Shown: positions 1-9,866, counted from the first letter of the stretch. The stretch: 64,000 bases of DNA from Thermoplasmatales archaeon (GCA_014874365.1 JACWAH010000019.1:62001-126000), one strand, 5' to 3'. Notes: generated by a model from the sequence alone, not told the origin. A program made the numbers and translations.

Positions 1-728
1 TTGTCCTGTATGGACCACCGGGTGTCGGGAAAACAATGCTTGCAAAAGCAGTCGCAAGCGAGAGCAATGCCAATTTCATTTCAGTCAAGGGTCCAGAAGT
101 AATGAGCAAATGGGTCGGTGAAAGCGAAAAGGCCGTCAGGGAGATATTCAAGAAAGCCAAACAGGTGGCACCCTGCGTCGTATTCCTGGACGAAATAGAC
201 GCTATTGCTCCAAGACGCGGAGGATACGGCGATTCAGGAGTAACGGAGAGGATAGTTAACCAGCTTCTAACGTCGCTTGATGGCATAGAAGTCCTTCAGG
301 GGGTAGTCGTAATTGCTGCTACCAACCGTCCTGACCTGATGGATCCTGCGCTTTTGAGAGCAGGAAGATTCGACAAACTCATATACATACCGGTTCCGGA
401 TATAGAAGGGAGGAAGTTGATACTGGAGGTTCATACCAGGAAGATGCCTCTCGCCAAGAATGTGGACATGGAAGAAATTGCGGAACGCACGGAAGGATAC
501 GTGGGAGCAGACCTGGAAAATCTGTGCAGGGAAGCTGGAATGAACGCTTACAGGGAAAATCCTGACAGTTCTGAGGTCAACCAGGATAACTTCCTCAAGG
601 CACTGAAGAGCATTAAGCCCTCTGTGGACGACGAGGTTCTCAAATTCTATAATTCCATAACAGAGAACATTGGCAAGACAACAAAGGAGAGGAAGAGATC
701 CGAGGAGGAGTTGGGTCTATATCAATGA
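1..728 (+). CDS. Cdc48/VAT-type AAA ATPase, C-terminal D2 part (5' truncated by window)
   Basis: Hexameric protein-unfolding ATPase of the Cdc48/p97/VAT family. The window opens inside the second AAA domain: the frame starting at base 3 begins just before Walker A (GPPGVGKT), then Walker B with [10 protein letters not shown], a sensor-1 region (ATNRPD) and arginine-finger region (RAGRFDK), then the helical lid ([15 protein letters not shown]). The protein ends in Leu-Tyr-Gln, which fits the HbYX pattern used by archaeal Cdc48 to dock on the 20S proteasome. The N-domain and D1 lie outside the window. Family assignment is firm; proteasome coupling is inferred from the tail. Confidence 0.93.
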   Translation, partial: VLYGPPGVGKTMLAKAVASESNANFISVKGPEVMSKWVGESEKAVREIFKKAKQVAPCVVFLDEIDAIAPRRGGYGDSGVTERIVNQLLTSLDGIEVLQGVVVIAATNRPDLMDPALLRAGRFDKLIYIPVPDIEGRKLILEVHTRKMPLAKNVDMEEIAERTEGYVGADLENLCREAGMNAYRENPDSSEVNQDNFLKALKSIKPSVDDEVLKFYNSITENIGKTTKERKRSEEELGLYQ

Positions 729-758
729 GCTTTTATAGCTCCCTCCTATTTTATCAAC

Positions 759-1016
759 ATGGTTGTTAACAATAAGAAATTCCTCACAGATATCATAGGA
801 ATGGAGGTAGTCTCGACTTCCGGTGATCACATAGGGAAGCTTTCCAACTTTGTTATTGACAGCGACAGGGGACAGGTACTCAGTTTGCTCGTGGAACCAC
901 TCAAGAGTTTCAACTCAACTTCATTCATAACGGACAAGGATGGTTTCTTGAATATACCCGTAAACCAGGTCTCGTCAATCGAGGATTACGTCGTAGTAAA
1001 TTCAAAAAGCGTTTAG
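759..1016 (+). CDS. PRC-barrel domain protein
   Basis: A small 85-residue protein made of a single PRC-barrel-like domain: [18 protein letters not shown] at the start, then a run of beta strands. Archaeal stand-alone PRC-barrel proteins are widespread and have been linked to RNA processing and cell division, but this sequence gives no specific role. A TATA-like element (cttttatag, about 731-739) lies roughly 24 nt before the ATG with no Shine-Dalgarno sequence, so a leaderless transcript is likely. Its stop overlaps the end of convergent prf1 by 4 nt. Confidence 0.8.
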   Translation: MVVNNKKFLTDIIGMEVVSTSGDHIGKLSNFVIDSDRGQVLSLLVEPLKSFNSTSFITDKDGFLNIPVNQVSSIEDYVVVNSKSV

Positions 1017-2251
1017 TAAGGCGCGGCATCGTTTGCGTATCTGAGAAGAGCAGCCATTCCTCCGAAAGCTTTCTTCAGCAGCTCGCCTTCCTCGCTTTCT
1101 TCCGATATGAACTCTACTTTGGCATTTCCAGCATCTGCGAGCCTGTAGAATACTTCAACTATGTCCTCCTCTTTCACTTCTGTAAGTTGGGAAGAACAGT
1201 TCGGGCAGACAGGAAGATCCGATTCTCTTTTCAAGTATCCAACTTTTCCACAACCCTGACAGGTGTAGGTTCTCACTTTTCTATTCAGTCCTTCAGAGAT
1301 CAAAAGAAGAGAGACTTTTTTTCCTTCCAGAGCCTTATAAATGGCATCCTCACCATATGCAGCAAGACCACGCTCCGCCTTTCGAACTTCCGTGAGGAAT
1401 TTGTTAATCAGGTCTTTTTCCCTTGCTATTTCCAGATCCTTCATGGTTTCTGCTGCTTTCTCAACAAGTTCCCTGAGCCCGGTTTCGTCTGTATATCCGA
1501 TGTCAAAAGGAGTTGCAAGCTTATCCTTAATTTCATTCCTGAGGTAATCTTTTTCCAGGAAGAATTCTTTCGTTGCACCCGGGCCGCCTATGAAGACCGC
1601 CTTCATCTCCTTTATTCGTGGCATGAAGCTTTCATTGGTGATGTTGCCTATTTTCTTAAAAAATTCATGGGCTGCTATTTCGATCAATCTTTCATACCGT
1701 CTTGAAGACTGACCCCCTTGATGGTGCTTGCTGGGAACCATGGATTGCTCGTTTGCTATAGTTATGATATTGGTACCGTTAAGAAGTCCAATAGTTGCTT
1801 CTTTCCTGTCAATTATGATAAGCCCGAAAAGTTCCTTCGCTTCCATCTGGTTCTTCAGGATCTCCGTGTGGAAAACTGAATCGCATCTGTACAGGAAGGT
1901 TGAGAACGGTTCGGGAGGCTCAATTATTTTGGTGAACATGTCAGTCTGGTCCCCCCGTGTTGCAATATGCCCGACAAAGAAAACCAAGCCTGTTGGGGGC
2001 GGGGACTTGAAAAGCTTGAGCCTAGACATAATTGACTCAATTGCTGCCAGGACATTCTTCCTTGTAGACTTGGACTTTATGTTCGCAGAAGTTGAATATT
2101 CTTCTCTAAGGTACTGAATGACGTCATAAATCATCTTGCTTGGTGGAACGTAGAGAGATATGAGTTCCGTACCGTTTCCCTTCAGGCCCTCAATCTCCTG
2201 AAGTGCTCGTTTGAACTCATATTTTCTAAGCTGGACGTCGTCTTGGGGCAT
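1013..2251 (-). CDS. prf1: Peptide chain release factor aRF1
   Basis: Recognises stop codons and triggers peptide release on archaeal ribosomes. At 412 residues it has the normal length and all landmarks: NIKS at residues 57-60 for stop-codon reading, GGQ at 179-181 for peptidyl-tRNA hydrolysis, and a C-terminal mini-domain with paired Cys motifs (CQGC and CPNC) typical of archaeal aRF1. The ATG is about 27 nt from a TATA-like stretch on the minus strand within a short shared promoter region with pyrH. Convergent with the PRC-barrel gene. Confidence 0.96.
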   Translation of the reverse strand: MPQDDVQLRKYEFKRALQEIEGLKGNGTELISLYVPPSKMIYDVIQYLREEYSTSANIKSKSTRKNVLAAIESIMSRLKLFKSPPPTGLVFFVGHIATRGDQTDMFTKIIEPPEPFSTFLYRCDSVFHTEILKNQMEAKELFGLIIIDRKEATIGLLNGTNIITIANEQSMVPSKHHQGGQSSRRYERLIEIAAHEFFKKIGNITNESFMPRIKEMKAVFIGGPGATKEFFLEKDYLRNEIKDKLATPFDIGYTDETGLRELVEKAAETMKDLEIAREKDLINKFLTEVRKAERGLAAYGEDAIYKALEGKKVSLLLISEGLNRKVRTYTCQGCGKVGYLKRESDLPVCPNCSSQLTEVKEEDIVEVFYRLADAGNAKVEFISEESEEGELLKKAFGGMAALLRYANDAAPY

Positions 2252-2295
2252 TGCGATAGAAAGTTTATAATTGTATTTAATGTTGATCTGGAAGA
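2252..2295. promoter_or_regulatory. Divergent promoter region, prf1 / pyrH
   Basis: A 44-bp AT-rich gap between divergent starts. A ttataatt box about 26 nt before pyrH and a ttaaat(ac) box on the other strand about 27 nt before prf1 overlap in the middle. Both genes would be leaderless, and the closeness suggests mutual interference between the two preinitiation complexes. Confidence 0.6.
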
Positions 2296-2973
2296 ATGCC
2301 TATTTTTGTGATATCGCTCGGTGGTTCTGTGGTTACTTCAAACCCGCTTGACATGAAGTTCATTAAGGAATTCTCAGAAATGATAAATTCAACTGGAAAA
2401 GAAGACAAATTCTGCATCGTAATCGGTGGTGGGAAACTTGCCCGCTCATATATCACCGCCTTGAGAGAGGCAGGAATTAACGACAATATTCTCGATGAAA
2501 TAGGAATTAACGCTACCAGAATGAATGCGCTTTCTGTTTCCCCATTTCTCAGGGACTGTAATACCAAGATACCAACAACAATAAATGAAGCTGCGGAAAT
2601 GCTTAGAATTTATAGATGCGTGGTAATGGGCGGCACCGAGCCCGGGCATACAACCGATACAGTTGCTGCATTGCTTGCTGAGCGCGTTGGTTCTAAAACC
2701 CTTATAAACGGGACTTCTGTTGACGGAGTATATGAAAGGGACCCCAAGAAATATCCTGATGCCAGGAAATTTAAAGCCCTTGATTACAATAAATCCATAG
2801 AAATGGCCGTTCAGGGCTCGCTTGGGGCAGGACCAAGCGTCTTCATGGACGTTACTTCCCTTAATATTGCCAGGAGATCGGCAATCAAGATAGTGGTAAT
2901 CGACGGCAAAAATATTTCACAATTCAGGGACGTGATAGCAGGAAAGGCGCATTCCGGTACTACTATCAGCTAG
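2296..2973 (+). CDS. pyrH: Uridylate (UMP) kinase, archaeal type
   Basis: Phosphorylates UMP to UDP in pyrimidine nucleotide synthesis. The 225-residue protein belongs to the amino-acid-kinase fold: N-terminal nucleotide-binding strand (VISLGGSVV), glycine loop IGGGKLAR, the archaeal UMP-kinase segment with [10 protein letters not shown], then [14 protein letters not shown] and [15 protein letters not shown]. The last two elements separate it from isopentenyl phosphate kinase and acetylglutamate kinase. The ATG lies directly downstream of a TATA box. Its 3' end overlaps convergent ileS by 8 nt. Confidence 0.9.
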   Translation: MPIFVISLGGSVVTSNPLDMKFIKEFSEMINSTGKEDKFCIVIGGGKLARSYITALREAGINDNILDEIGINATRMNALSVSPFLRDCNTKIPTTINEAAEMLRIYRCVVMGGTEPGHTTDTVAALLAERVGSKTLINGTSVDGVYERDPKKYPDARKFKALDYNKSIEMAVQGSLGAGPSVFMDVTSLNIARRSAIKIVVIDGKNISQFRDVIAGKAHSGTTIS

Positions 2974-5900
2974 GAATTGATTTTTTGATTCCTATTGATA
3001 TTTTCAGCCCATCAATGTCCCAGTCTTTCGTGTAATATCCCTTGGAAGGCAAATTCTCCTGTCTTATTTCACTACTTAGTGTCTGCGTTTTCACAAAGCT
3101 TCCGAATTTCTTTAGAGCGCTTGCAATGTCAACAGAGTATTCAGACCTGTCCTCAGTCACCATGTAAATCGTATCTATCGTATCGTCGTATTGAAGTTTA
3201 AGATCCTTTCGCATTACCTGTATTCTTCTCATTATTTCTCTCGCTAAAGCCTCTTCCATCAGCCCCTGATCCCGTACGAGGTTCAGGAAGACCTTTGTGC
3301 CCTCTTTACCAGATTCCATGGAATACCCTTCATTCACGACTTCATCGAAGATGAGGTCTTCTGCCTTGATCTGGAAACCATTTCTATTTACTTCGGCTTT
3401 CCTTAGATCTTTCAGATCCTTGTCATTCAGAGTGGCCACAGTAGCTTCAAAGTCCTTTAGCTTTCCTTTCAGCTGCGGCGCGACTTTTGGATAATTCACT
3501 CTGCACCTGACATTTATGGGCATTAGATCAGGTTTTATGATTCGGACTGACTTTGCATTCAACTCGCTTGATATTGCCTCGATGTCTTTATCGGACACAT
3601 CCTCAGAATAGATCAGTATCTCCTTGAGCGGGTGCCTTGCCTTCAGGTTTTTCTCCTGCCTGGCCCTTCTCACCAGTTCCAAAATCTTGTAAGCGCGATT
3701 GAGTTTTTCTTCCAGTTGTGGATTGATCAACGATTCGTCCGCTTCCGGGAAGCTTTGGAGGTGAACACTTTCCTCCGTTCCGTTAAGGCTGCTGTAAAGA
3801 TAATCGGAAAAGAAAGGTATCCATGGGGCCAGCAATTTAGCCAGGTTATCCAGCGCAAAAAACAGGGCTGAATATGCGCTATTCTTTTCACTGCTGGCTT
3901 CGTCCTCCCAGAAAACCCCTCTTGAAAGCCTTAGGTAAAAGTTGGAAAGTTCTCCAATGAACTCCTCAATCTGTTCCATCCCTTCGTAGAACATGTAAAC
4001 GTCTGCAGTTTCCCTGACTTTCTTTATCAGGGAATTTACTTTCGAAACCAGCCAGGCATCGATCTCCCTCAAATTCTTCCCAATTCCTTTGTATTGAAAC
4101 TTGTCCAGATTGGCATTTGAGGCAAAGAATGAATATACGTTCAGTAAAGTGTAAAGATTCTTCCTCGATAGTTCGGATATGAATTTCCTGTCATAATTCC
4201 TCGTTTTCCATGGGGGGCCGGTAGAGAAGAACAACCTGAGTTCGTCACCAGTATTGTCCTTGACGGAATCAATGGCAAGCACAGAGTTCCCCTTGCTCTT
4301 GCTCATCTTCTTTCCCTGGCTGTCGAGGACAAAGTCCATCGTGATGCAGTTTGAAAATGCAGGCTTGGAAAATATGGCAGTGGAGATGACGTGCAGCGCA
4401 TAGTACCACCCTCTGGTCTGGTCTATCGCCTCGCTAATGAAATCGACCGGAAGACGCAGCGATGAATCCGATTTGTCACTGATTGAATGATCCAGCCCGG
4501 CAAAAAATGCGCTCCCGGAGTCGAACCATGTATCCATAACGTATGGTTCCCGATGCATGGTTTCTCCGCACTTTGGGCAGGCGAACTCTACAGAGTCTAT
4601 GTATGGCCTGTGAAGATCCTTTATCTCCTTTCCAGTCAGTTCGAGTATCTCCTTGCCGGAAGTTATTATATGAATGTGCTTTTTCGAGCATATCCAAACA
4701 GGCAAAGGCGACCCCCAGTATCTATTTCTCGATAATGCCCAATCTTTTGCTTCGGAAATGAAATTCCCAAACCTTCCGTCGCGAAGATGATCCGGATACC
4801 ATTTTATTCCTGAATTGTTTTCAACCAGCTCATCCCTCAATTTAGATACTGAAAGAAACCAGGTATCAAGCGGATAGTATAGTATGGGAGAATCACACCT
4901 GTAGCAGAAGGGATAGCTGTGTGTAATCTTTTCAGACTTGAAAACTGAATTCTTTTCCTTGAGAAACCTGATTATTTCCGGATCTGCTTCTTTCACAAAT
5001 TTTCCATCCCAGGGTAGATGTTTTTCAGAAAATTTTCCGGTTTCATCCACCGGCTTAAGGATTTGGACCTTCTGCTTTTTGCCGACTTCAAAGTCATCCT
5101 GGCCGAAGGCAGGGGCCACGTGAACTATTCCTGTTCCATCTTCAGTTCCAACAAATCGTTCGGCAACGACAACAAATGACCCCTTATCAGCTTCAAGCAA
5201 CGGGATCAGCTGCTGGTACTTTTTCCCGGCAAGTTCTTTCCCTTTCATTGTGGAAAGGACCTGTACATCCTGCCCAAATACCAGACTCGCCCTTGAGGAA
5301 AGAACATAAAATTTCTCTCCGTCATGCCTGACCAGTGCATACATTTCGTCCGGTGATACCGCAAGAAACTGGTTTGAAGGTAACGTCCATGGCGTGGTGG
5401 TCCAGGCGAGGAAGTAGGCGTCGCCGTCCTTTTCCTTGAACTTTATGTAAATTGACGGGTCCTTTACGTCCTTGTAACCCTGGGAGAGTTCATGAGAAGC
5501 CAATGGAGTACCGCATCTTGGGCAATAAGGCACAATCTTGTAGTCCTTGTACAGGAGACCTTTATCATGGAATTGCTTTACGGCCCACCAGACGCGTTCA
5601 ATGTATTCCCTGTTCATTGTTACGTAGGGATGATCATGATCTACCGAATACGCCAATAACCTGTCCATGTCGGTCCATTCCTGGATATAGCGGAATGCGC
5701 TTTCCCTGCAGTAACTGTTAAATTTCTCTATTCCAAGCTCTTCTATCTTCTGTTTCTGTGAGATACCAAAATGTTTCTCTGCCTCTATTTCCACAGCGAG
5801 ACCATGGCAGTCCCAGCCGGCAATTCTCCTGAGAATTCGAAAACCACGCATCGTTTTGTATCTCAATGCTGTATCCTTGACTGTACGGGTTATTACGTGG

Positions 5901-6082
5901 CCAACATGCGGTCTTCCATTTGCCGTAGGCGGGCCTTCCAGAAAAACAAACTCCGGTCCCTTTGGATTAGCATTCAGGATGCTGTTTTCGAGTCCAATCC
6001 TGTCCCAGCGCGATAGGACGGATTCTTGAATCTCTGCCATATCTGTGCCGGGATTCACAACAGGGAAGGGCTTGAAGGACAT
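2966..6082 (-). CDS. ileS: Isoleucyl-tRNA synthetase
   Basis: Class I aminoacyl-tRNA synthetase charging tRNA-Ile; 1038 residues, the usual length. Visible are the HIGH-type motif (HVGH, residues 59-62), the WTTTPWTLPSN segment of the editing (CP1) domain, paired cysteines of the zinc modules (CPRCG; CYRCD; CPKCG), the KMSKS loop (KKMSKSKGN, around residue 590) and a long C-terminal anticodon-binding region. A TATA-like tatttag about 26 nt upstream on the minus strand suggests its own promoter although thiL precedes it by only 50 nt. Confidence 0.96.
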   Translation of the reverse strand: MSFKPFPVVNPGTDMAEIQESVLSRWDRIGLENSILNANPKGPEFVFLEGPPTANGRPHVGHVITRTVKDTALRYKTMRGFRILRRIAGWDCHGLAVEIEAEKHFGISQKQKIEELGIEKFNSYCRESAFRYIQEWTDMDRLLAYSVDHDHPYVTMNREYIERVWWAVKQFHDKGLLYKDYKIVPYCPRCGTPLASHELSQGYKDVKDPSIYIKFKEKDGDAYFLAWTTTPWTLPSNQFLAVSPDEMYALVRHDGEKFYVLSSRASLVFGQDVQVLSTMKGKELAGKKYQQLIPLLEADKGSFVVVAERFVGTEDGTGIVHVAPAFGQDDFEVGKKQKVQILKPVDETGKFSEKHLPWDGKFVKEADPEIIRFLKEKNSVFKSEKITHSYPFCYRCDSPILYYPLDTWFLSVSKLRDELVENNSGIKWYPDHLRDGRFGNFISEAKDWALSRNRYWGSPLPVWICSKKHIHIITSGKEILELTGKEIKDLHRPYIDSVEFACPKCGETMHREPYVMDTWFDSGSAFFAGLDHSISDKSDSSLRLPVDFISEAIDQTRGWYYALHVISTAIFSKPAFSNCITMDFVLDSQGKKMSKSKGNSVLAIDSVKDNTGDELRLFFSTGPPWKTRNYDRKFISELSRKNLYTLLNVYSFFASNANLDKFQYKGIGKNLREIDAWLVSKVNSLIKKVRETADVYMFYEGMEQIEEFIGELSNFYLRLSRGVFWEDEASSEKNSAYSALFFALDNLAKLLAPWIPFFSDYLYSSLNGTEESVHLQSFPEADESLINPQLEEKLNRAYKILELVRRARQEKNLKARHPLKEILIYSEDVSDKDIEAISSELNAKSVRIIKPDLMPINVRCRVNYPKVAPQLKGKLKDFEATVATLNDKDLKDLRKAEVNRNGFQIKAEDLIFDEVVNEGYSMESGKEGTKVFLNLVRDQGLMEEALAREIMRRIQVMRKDLKLQYDDTIDTIYMVTEDRSEYSVDIASALKKFGSFVKTQTLSSEIRQENLPSKGYYTKDWDIDGLKISIGIKKSIPS

Positions 6083-6132
6083 CAGCCCTGAAAAGGTTGC
6101 AAGTCTAAATAGTTTTTCGGGCGAATAGCTGT

Positions 6133-7122
6133 TCAGCGAATTTCCTGCACAGTGCTAAATGGCATATTCCTGAAATGTTCAAATCCCCTTTCACTCACTG
6201 TGCTCCACTTTTCGTCATTGTAAATGATGATATCCCCCTCATAGATCTCACCAATGAAAGAAACGGGGATGTTCTGTTTTTTCATAGCGGCCTTGAACTT
6301 CCCGTACTTCTGGTTATCTATGGTGAACATCAGTTCGTAGTCTCCGCCATAATTGCATGCCATCTCAATCGGATCAACTCCCGATATTTCCTCTGCCTTG
6401 TTTAGTCCTGAAAACAGGGGCAAGTCTTCTGCGACTATCTTCGCACCTAATCCAGATGCATTCTTGATCTGCCATAGAGAAGAGTACAGGCCGTCTGAAA
6501 GGTCAGTGAGGTATCGCACACCTTCCCTGGCCAGTATCTGGGCTTCCCTGACCCTGGGGATGAAATCCAGCATCAGCTTCATGCCGTAGGACTTCCGATA
6601 TCCGTGCCTGTAAAATATGTAGCCGGCTGCGCCCCTGCCAAGGGAACCAGTTACGCCAATAATCTGTCCGCCGGCTATCCCTTTCCTGCGAACGGTGAAT
6701 TTACTCTCCTGCTTACCTATTATTGTACCTGACAAAATGAGTTCTCCAGACTCCTTTGTGTCTCCACCGATTATCCCACAGCCAAATTCCATTAGCCTGT
6801 CCCGGATTCCTTTGTAAACGGATTCGATAAACTCGTATTCCGTGTCAGGCGGCGCAAGAAGGTTTACCACCATACCTAAGGGAATACCAGCCATCGCGGC
6901 AATGTCGCTGAGATTAATCGATGCGAGGAATTTGCCAATAAGTTCAGGGGAGGCTTCCCTGGGAAGGTTGTTCCTGAATGAAGCTGAGTCAGTTGATACA
7001 AGTATGTCCATGTCCTCAAATCCAATGACGGCTGAGTCTTCCAGGACATTCGGCCCGTACTGACTGGATATTCTCCTAATAATCTCCCTTTCTCCAATTT
7101 CAGAAAGTTTCAGACAGACCAC
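6133..7122 (-). CDS. thiL: Thiamine-monophosphate kinase
   Basis: Phosphorylates thiamine monophosphate to the active diphosphate; PurM/ThiL fold. Signs in the 329-residue sequence are the N-terminal EREIIRRI, DSAVI and STDSASF (substrate and Mg sites), SDIAAMAGIP, the GGDTKES loop, GSLGRGAAG and the late DLSDGL and GGDYELMF motifs. The reading frame starts at a GTG at 7120-7122 placed directly after the TAG of the upstream radical-SAM gene, so the two are probably translated from one message. A start slightly further in is possible because the aggtgg at the junction could act as a ribosome binding site. Confidence 0.92.
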   Translation of the reverse strand: MVCLKLSEIGEREIIRRISSQYGPNVLEDSAVIGFEDMDILVSTDSASFRNNLPREASPELIGKFLASINLSDIAAMAGIPLGMVVNLLAPPDTEYEFIESVYKGIRDRLMEFGCGIIGGDTKESGELILSGTIIGKQESKFTVRRKGIAGGQIIGVTGSLGRGAAGYIFYRHGYRKSYGMKLMLDFIPRVREAQILAREGVRYLTDLSDGLYSSLWQIKNASGLGAKIVAEDLPLFSGLNKAEEISGVDPIEMACNYGGDYELMFTIDNQKYGKFKAAMKKQNIPVSFIGEIYEGDIIIYNDEKWSTVSERGFEHFRNMPFSTVQEIR

Positions 7123-8181
7123 CTAAAGACTCAATCTGGAACTGCGCATTTCCAATGTGAATTTTTGCAGATCAAATTGTAAAGGATAAGTGTCTTCCAT
7201 TTCCACAGTCTCATTGTATTCCCCAAGGTCAGAAGAATTCACGTATTCCCTCAACGGTTCGAATTCCTGTTTCAATGAGCATTTGATAATGTTATCCAGC
7301 AATATTTCGTCTGGGGAATCATTGTGCACGCCCCTTTCCCTATTGCCGCCGGTAGGGTACGATACCACCAGGTACTTATTTTCGTTTGCCCACAGCAGGA
7401 TATTTGCAAGCGACCATAGTCTTGGGGGTCTATACAACCCCCTTTTCCAGAGGTATTCTACAAAAGTGTTCTTCTGTATGTTCATTGGGTTTACTGAAAT
7501 ATCAGTGGAGTAAGGTGCCACCATTTCTATGGACTTTTTGCAGTCCTCAATCGAATCCTTTTCGGATAAGAATGGCGGTTTCAGTAGGAGGTAACTTCTT
7601 ACCTCGAAACCCATTTCTTTGCTAGTCTCTGCTGCAGTAACGAACTTCGAGAAAGAGCTCCCCTTGTTTACGCTCTTCCTGATGACATCGTCGTTTGTGC
7701 TCTCGACTCCTATGGCTATCCTGGCGTTTATCCCCCTTCTCTTAATTGGTTCCAGGGTCTTTTTGGTAACATATTCTGTCCTTGACTCGACAAGCAGCTT
7801 ATCAATCCTGTCGTGAACAGAATCAAAAAAATAGTCCCTTGCAACCGGTGGCATCTCAATCTCGTCAAGAAAGCTGCCGGATGTGAATATCTTCAGGGTT
7901 CTTGTGTTACCAAGGTAGTGAACTATTGAATCGGTCTGCTTCATTAGATCTTCTTCAGTCACAGTTTTTGAGATATCATTGAAATAACCACACATGCTGC
8001 AGGAAGTGAAGTTATACCACGAACAACCTGTGGTGCGGAAGATTGCTACGCAAGTCTGCTCAGGTTGCCCATTCAACCTGTCCATCTCCATCCACATTGA
8101 AACAGGTTTCTTGTTATCTGCAGGCCTTTGGTTTTCAGGCATCAGGTGTTTTACGAAAGTTGAGAGTGGCCGGTCAATCAC
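7123..8181 (-). CDS. Radical SAM protein, probable archaeosine synthase subunit RaSEA
   Basis: A radical-SAM enzyme of 352 residues related to the Elp3-like family. The iron-sulfur cluster cysteines appear as GCSW...SCSMCGY, a C-x7-C-x2-C spacing rather than the usual C-x3-C-x2-C. Downstream motifs (FTSGSFLDE, ESRTEYV, AIGVES) match the archaeal family that makes archaeosine at position 15 of tRNA together with ArcS. The family assignment is from memory of conserved motifs, so the archaeosine role is inference; radical-SAM membership is secure. Directly precedes thiL without a gap. Confidence 0.72.
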   Translation of the reverse strand: MIDRPLSTFVKHLMPENQRPADNKKPVSMWMEMDRLNGQPEQTCVAIFRTTGCSWYNFTSCSMCGYFNDISKTVTEEDLMKQTDSIVHYLGNTRTLKIFTSGSFLDEIEMPPVARDYFFDSVHDRIDKLLVESRTEYVTKKTLEPIKRRGINARIAIGVESTNDDVIRKSVNKGSSFSKFVTAAETSKEMGFEVRSYLLLKPPFLSEKDSIEDCKKSIEMVAPYSTDISVNPMNIQKNTFVEYLWKRGLYRPPRLWSLANILLWANENKYLVVSYPTGGNRERGVHNDSPDEILLDNIIKCSLKQEFEPLREYVNSSDLGEYNETVEMEDTYPLQFDLQKFTLEMRSSRLSL

Positions 8182-8261
8182 GCAGTCTTAATTCAACATT
8201 CAAATAAAAGGATGATTGAATACTGTGCAACGCGGTCATTTATTTAGGACTTAGTCTTTAT

Positions 8262-8324
8262 TTGTTACAGGTGGATCCTGGCAGAAGGCCGCCAGGCTTC
8301 GCGGTTGGGACCGTTCATAGAACA
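8262..8324. other. GC-rich structured intergenic element upstream of gar1
   Basis: Within an otherwise AT-rich 250-bp gap there is a GC-rich block able to form a 6-bp hairpin (cctggc 8277-8282 with gccagg 8291-8296) and a second hairpin (cggt 8302-8305 with accg 8310-8313), followed by an ACA at 8322-8324. It could be a small RNA, for instance of H/ACA type, given the next gene is gar1. No clear K-turn or box C/D was seen, and a short open frame also crosses it, so the identity is unproven. Confidence 0.25.
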
Positions 8325-8337
8325 TATTTTCTTAATT

Positions 8338-8361
8338 ATCAGTAAATATCAGTAAATATCA
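8338..8361. repeat. Tandem 10-bp repeat upstream of gar1-tfb
   Basis: Two perfect copies of atcagtaaat followed by a partial third (atca) lie about 75 nt upstream of gar1. Such tandem direct repeats ahead of a transcription-factor operon can be protein-binding sites; no function is shown. Confidence 0.4.
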
Positions 8362-8401
8362 ATTCTAATGTATAACACAAATATTAATATGTTTACGGAA
8401 T

Positions 8402-8412
8402 GCTTATATAGT
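8402..8412 (+). promoter_or_regulatory. TATA box of the gar1-tfb operon
   Basis: gcttatatagt centred about 27 nt before the gar1 ATG, with no Shine-Dalgarno sequence between, as in leaderless archaeal transcripts. Confidence 0.6.
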
Positions 8413-8434
8413 AACTCGAATTATCGAATAACCG

Positions 8435-8653
8435 ATGGATGGAAAAGGAATGATACTAAAGCGTAATGGTGACGAGGTACTGCTTTCGGTAAAAGAGCCA
8501 GTCGACGTGAATGCCAGAGTCTATACCGGCGACAATATTCTTCTCGGAAAAGTAGTAAAGATGCTCGGACCGGTTAGCGACCCAATGGCAATCCTGAAAC
8601 TTAGGGACGCTAAGGTTGATCTCGATAAAATCGGGTCTGTCTATTTTAGGTGA
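8435..8653 (+). CDS. gar1: H/ACA ribonucleoprotein protein Gar1
   Basis: Component of the H/ACA guide RNP that, with Cbf5, Nop10 and L7Ae, directs pseudouridylation of rRNA. The 72-residue protein is a compact beta-barrel; the family hallmark LGKVVKMLGPVSDP sits in the middle, followed by the short C-terminal strand pair. The order gar1 then tfb is a well-known archaeal pairing, and the 5-nt spacing to tfb supports co-transcription. Confidence 0.88.
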   Translation: MDGKGMILKRNGDEVLLSVKEPVDVNARVYTGDNILLGKVVKMLGPVSDPMAILKLRDAKVDLDKIGSVYFR

Positions 8654-8658
8654 TTTAG

Positions 8659-9603
8659 GTGGTTGAATTGGAAGAAAAAAAGGAGCGTAAGACCGAGGAA
8701 ATTGTGAAGTGCCCTGAGTGTGGTTCCACACAGATAATCAGGGATTACGAGAGGGGAGAACTCATTTGCAACAATTGCGGAATCGTCATCGACGACAATT
8801 TCATAGATCAGGGGCCTGAGTGGAGAGCCTTTGATTCTGAACAAAACGATGCAAGATCCAGGGCTGGATCTCCAATGACCTTCACTATACACGATAAAGG
8901 ACTATCAACAGACATTTCCTGGAAAAACAAGGATTCATACGGGAAATCCATACCTACTAGAAATAGGGCACAGTTATACAGATTAAGAAAGTGGCAGAAG
9001 AGGATAAAAGTCTCCAATGCGGCAGAGAGAAACCTCTCTCAGGCATTGCAGGAACTTGAGAGAATGGCTTCCAACCTCAGCATTCCTAACGATGTTAGGG
9101 AAACAGCTGCAGTTATTTACAGGAAGGCTGTTAAACAGAACATGATCAGGGGAAGGAGCATTGAAGGAGTAGTTGCAGGCTCAATATACGCTGCTTGCAG
9201 GCTTACAAATGTGCCAAGGACTCTTGATGAGATTGGATCTGTAACCAGGGTAAAGAAGAAGGAGATTGGCAGAACGTACCGAATCATGAGCAGATACTTG
9301 AAATTGAACATACTCCCGTCCAAGCCTGATGATTACGTAAACAGGTTCTGCAGCAGGTTGAAATTGTCGCAGGAGGCCAGGAAGAAAGCTCTCGATATAT
9401 TAAAACTGGCAAGGGACAATGACCTGACATCTGGCAAGGGACCAACCGGGGTCGCCGCGGCTGCGATTTACATTGCTTCATTGCTGACTGGGGAGAGAAG
9501 AACACAGAGAGCAGTTTCAGAAGTAGCCGGGGTCACTGAAGTAACAATCAGGAACAGGTACAAGGAGCTTACAGAGAAACTACCACTGGGCGTTCAGGAG
9601 TAA
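8659..9603 (+). CDS. tfb: Transcription initiation factor TFB
   Basis: Archaeal TFIIB homologue recruiting RNA polymerase to TBP-bound promoters. Of 314 residues, the N-terminal zinc ribbon has Cys 18, 21, 37 and 40; it is followed by the B-reader/linker (GPEWRAFD) and two cyclin-like repeats ([13 protein letters not shown] and [13 protein letters not shown] mark equivalent helices), with a recognition helix near the C-terminus ([19 protein letters not shown]). GTG start preceded by an aggtg-type ribosome site overlapping the end of gar1. The tail overlaps convergent pcc1. Confidence 0.96.
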   Translation: MVELEEKKERKTEEIVKCPECGSTQIIRDYERGELICNNCGIVIDDNFIDQGPEWRAFDSEQNDARSRAGSPMTFTIHDKGLSTDISWKNKDSYGKSIPTRNRAQLYRLRKWQKRIKVSNAAERNLSQALQELERMASNLSIPNDVRETAAVIYRKAVKQNMIRGRSIEGVVAGSIYAACRLTNVPRTLDEIGSVTRVKKKEIGRTYRIMSRYLKLNILPSKPDDYVNRFCSRLKLSQEARKKALDILKLARDNDLTSGKGPTGVAAAAIYIASLLTGERRTQRAVSEVAGVTEVTIRNRYKELTEKLPLGVQE

Positions 9604-9821
9604 TTTCCGGCCAACTTTTCCACCTCTTCCACTGAATTAATGAGCTCTTCCGGGAGCGAATAGAGTGAAGAGGGCTTTATTTTCGAAACGGTGAATTTTA
9701 TAGCATTATTGGAAATGCATTCGCTCCCCACAAGATCTTTATTATCCGGCGATAATGATGATAACACAGTATCGCAATCCACTTTTAACTCAAAAATCGA
9801 CAATTCAAGAGAGAGATTCAT
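9594..9821 (-). CDS. pcc1: KEOPS complex subunit Pcc1
   Basis: Small (75-residue) protein matching Pcc1, which dimerises and holds the KEOPS complex together for t6A modification of tRNA. The characteristic SLSPDNK segment, the acidic/neutral linker and a final helix ending in EKLAG are present. The frame is open to a TTG at 9839, but the ATG at 9821 is preferred: it gives the usual N-terminal strand and lies about 25 nt downstream of an actatttatt box on the minus strand. Assignment rests on short-family motifs. Confidence 0.7.
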   Translation of the reverse strand: MNLSLELSIFELKVDCDTVLSSLSPDNKDLVGSECISNNAIKFTVSKIKPSSLYSLPEELINSVEEVEKLAGNYS

Positions 9822-9866
9822 TTCCGGTACAAAAATCAATAAATAGTAATAAGATTTCGCAAGAGA

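Noticed and set aside
1187-1705. Long plus-strand open frame opposite prf1
   Set aside because: Antisense shadow of aRF1; the minus-strand product has complete NIKS and GGQ motifs.
2296-2973. Isopentenyl phosphate kinase instead of UMP kinase
   Set aside because: The [14 protein letters not shown] and INATRMNA segments are those of archaeal UMP kinases.
8270-8324. SRP RNA or RNase P RNA fragment upstream of gar1
   Set aside because: Too short and lacking the conserved core sequences of either RNA.
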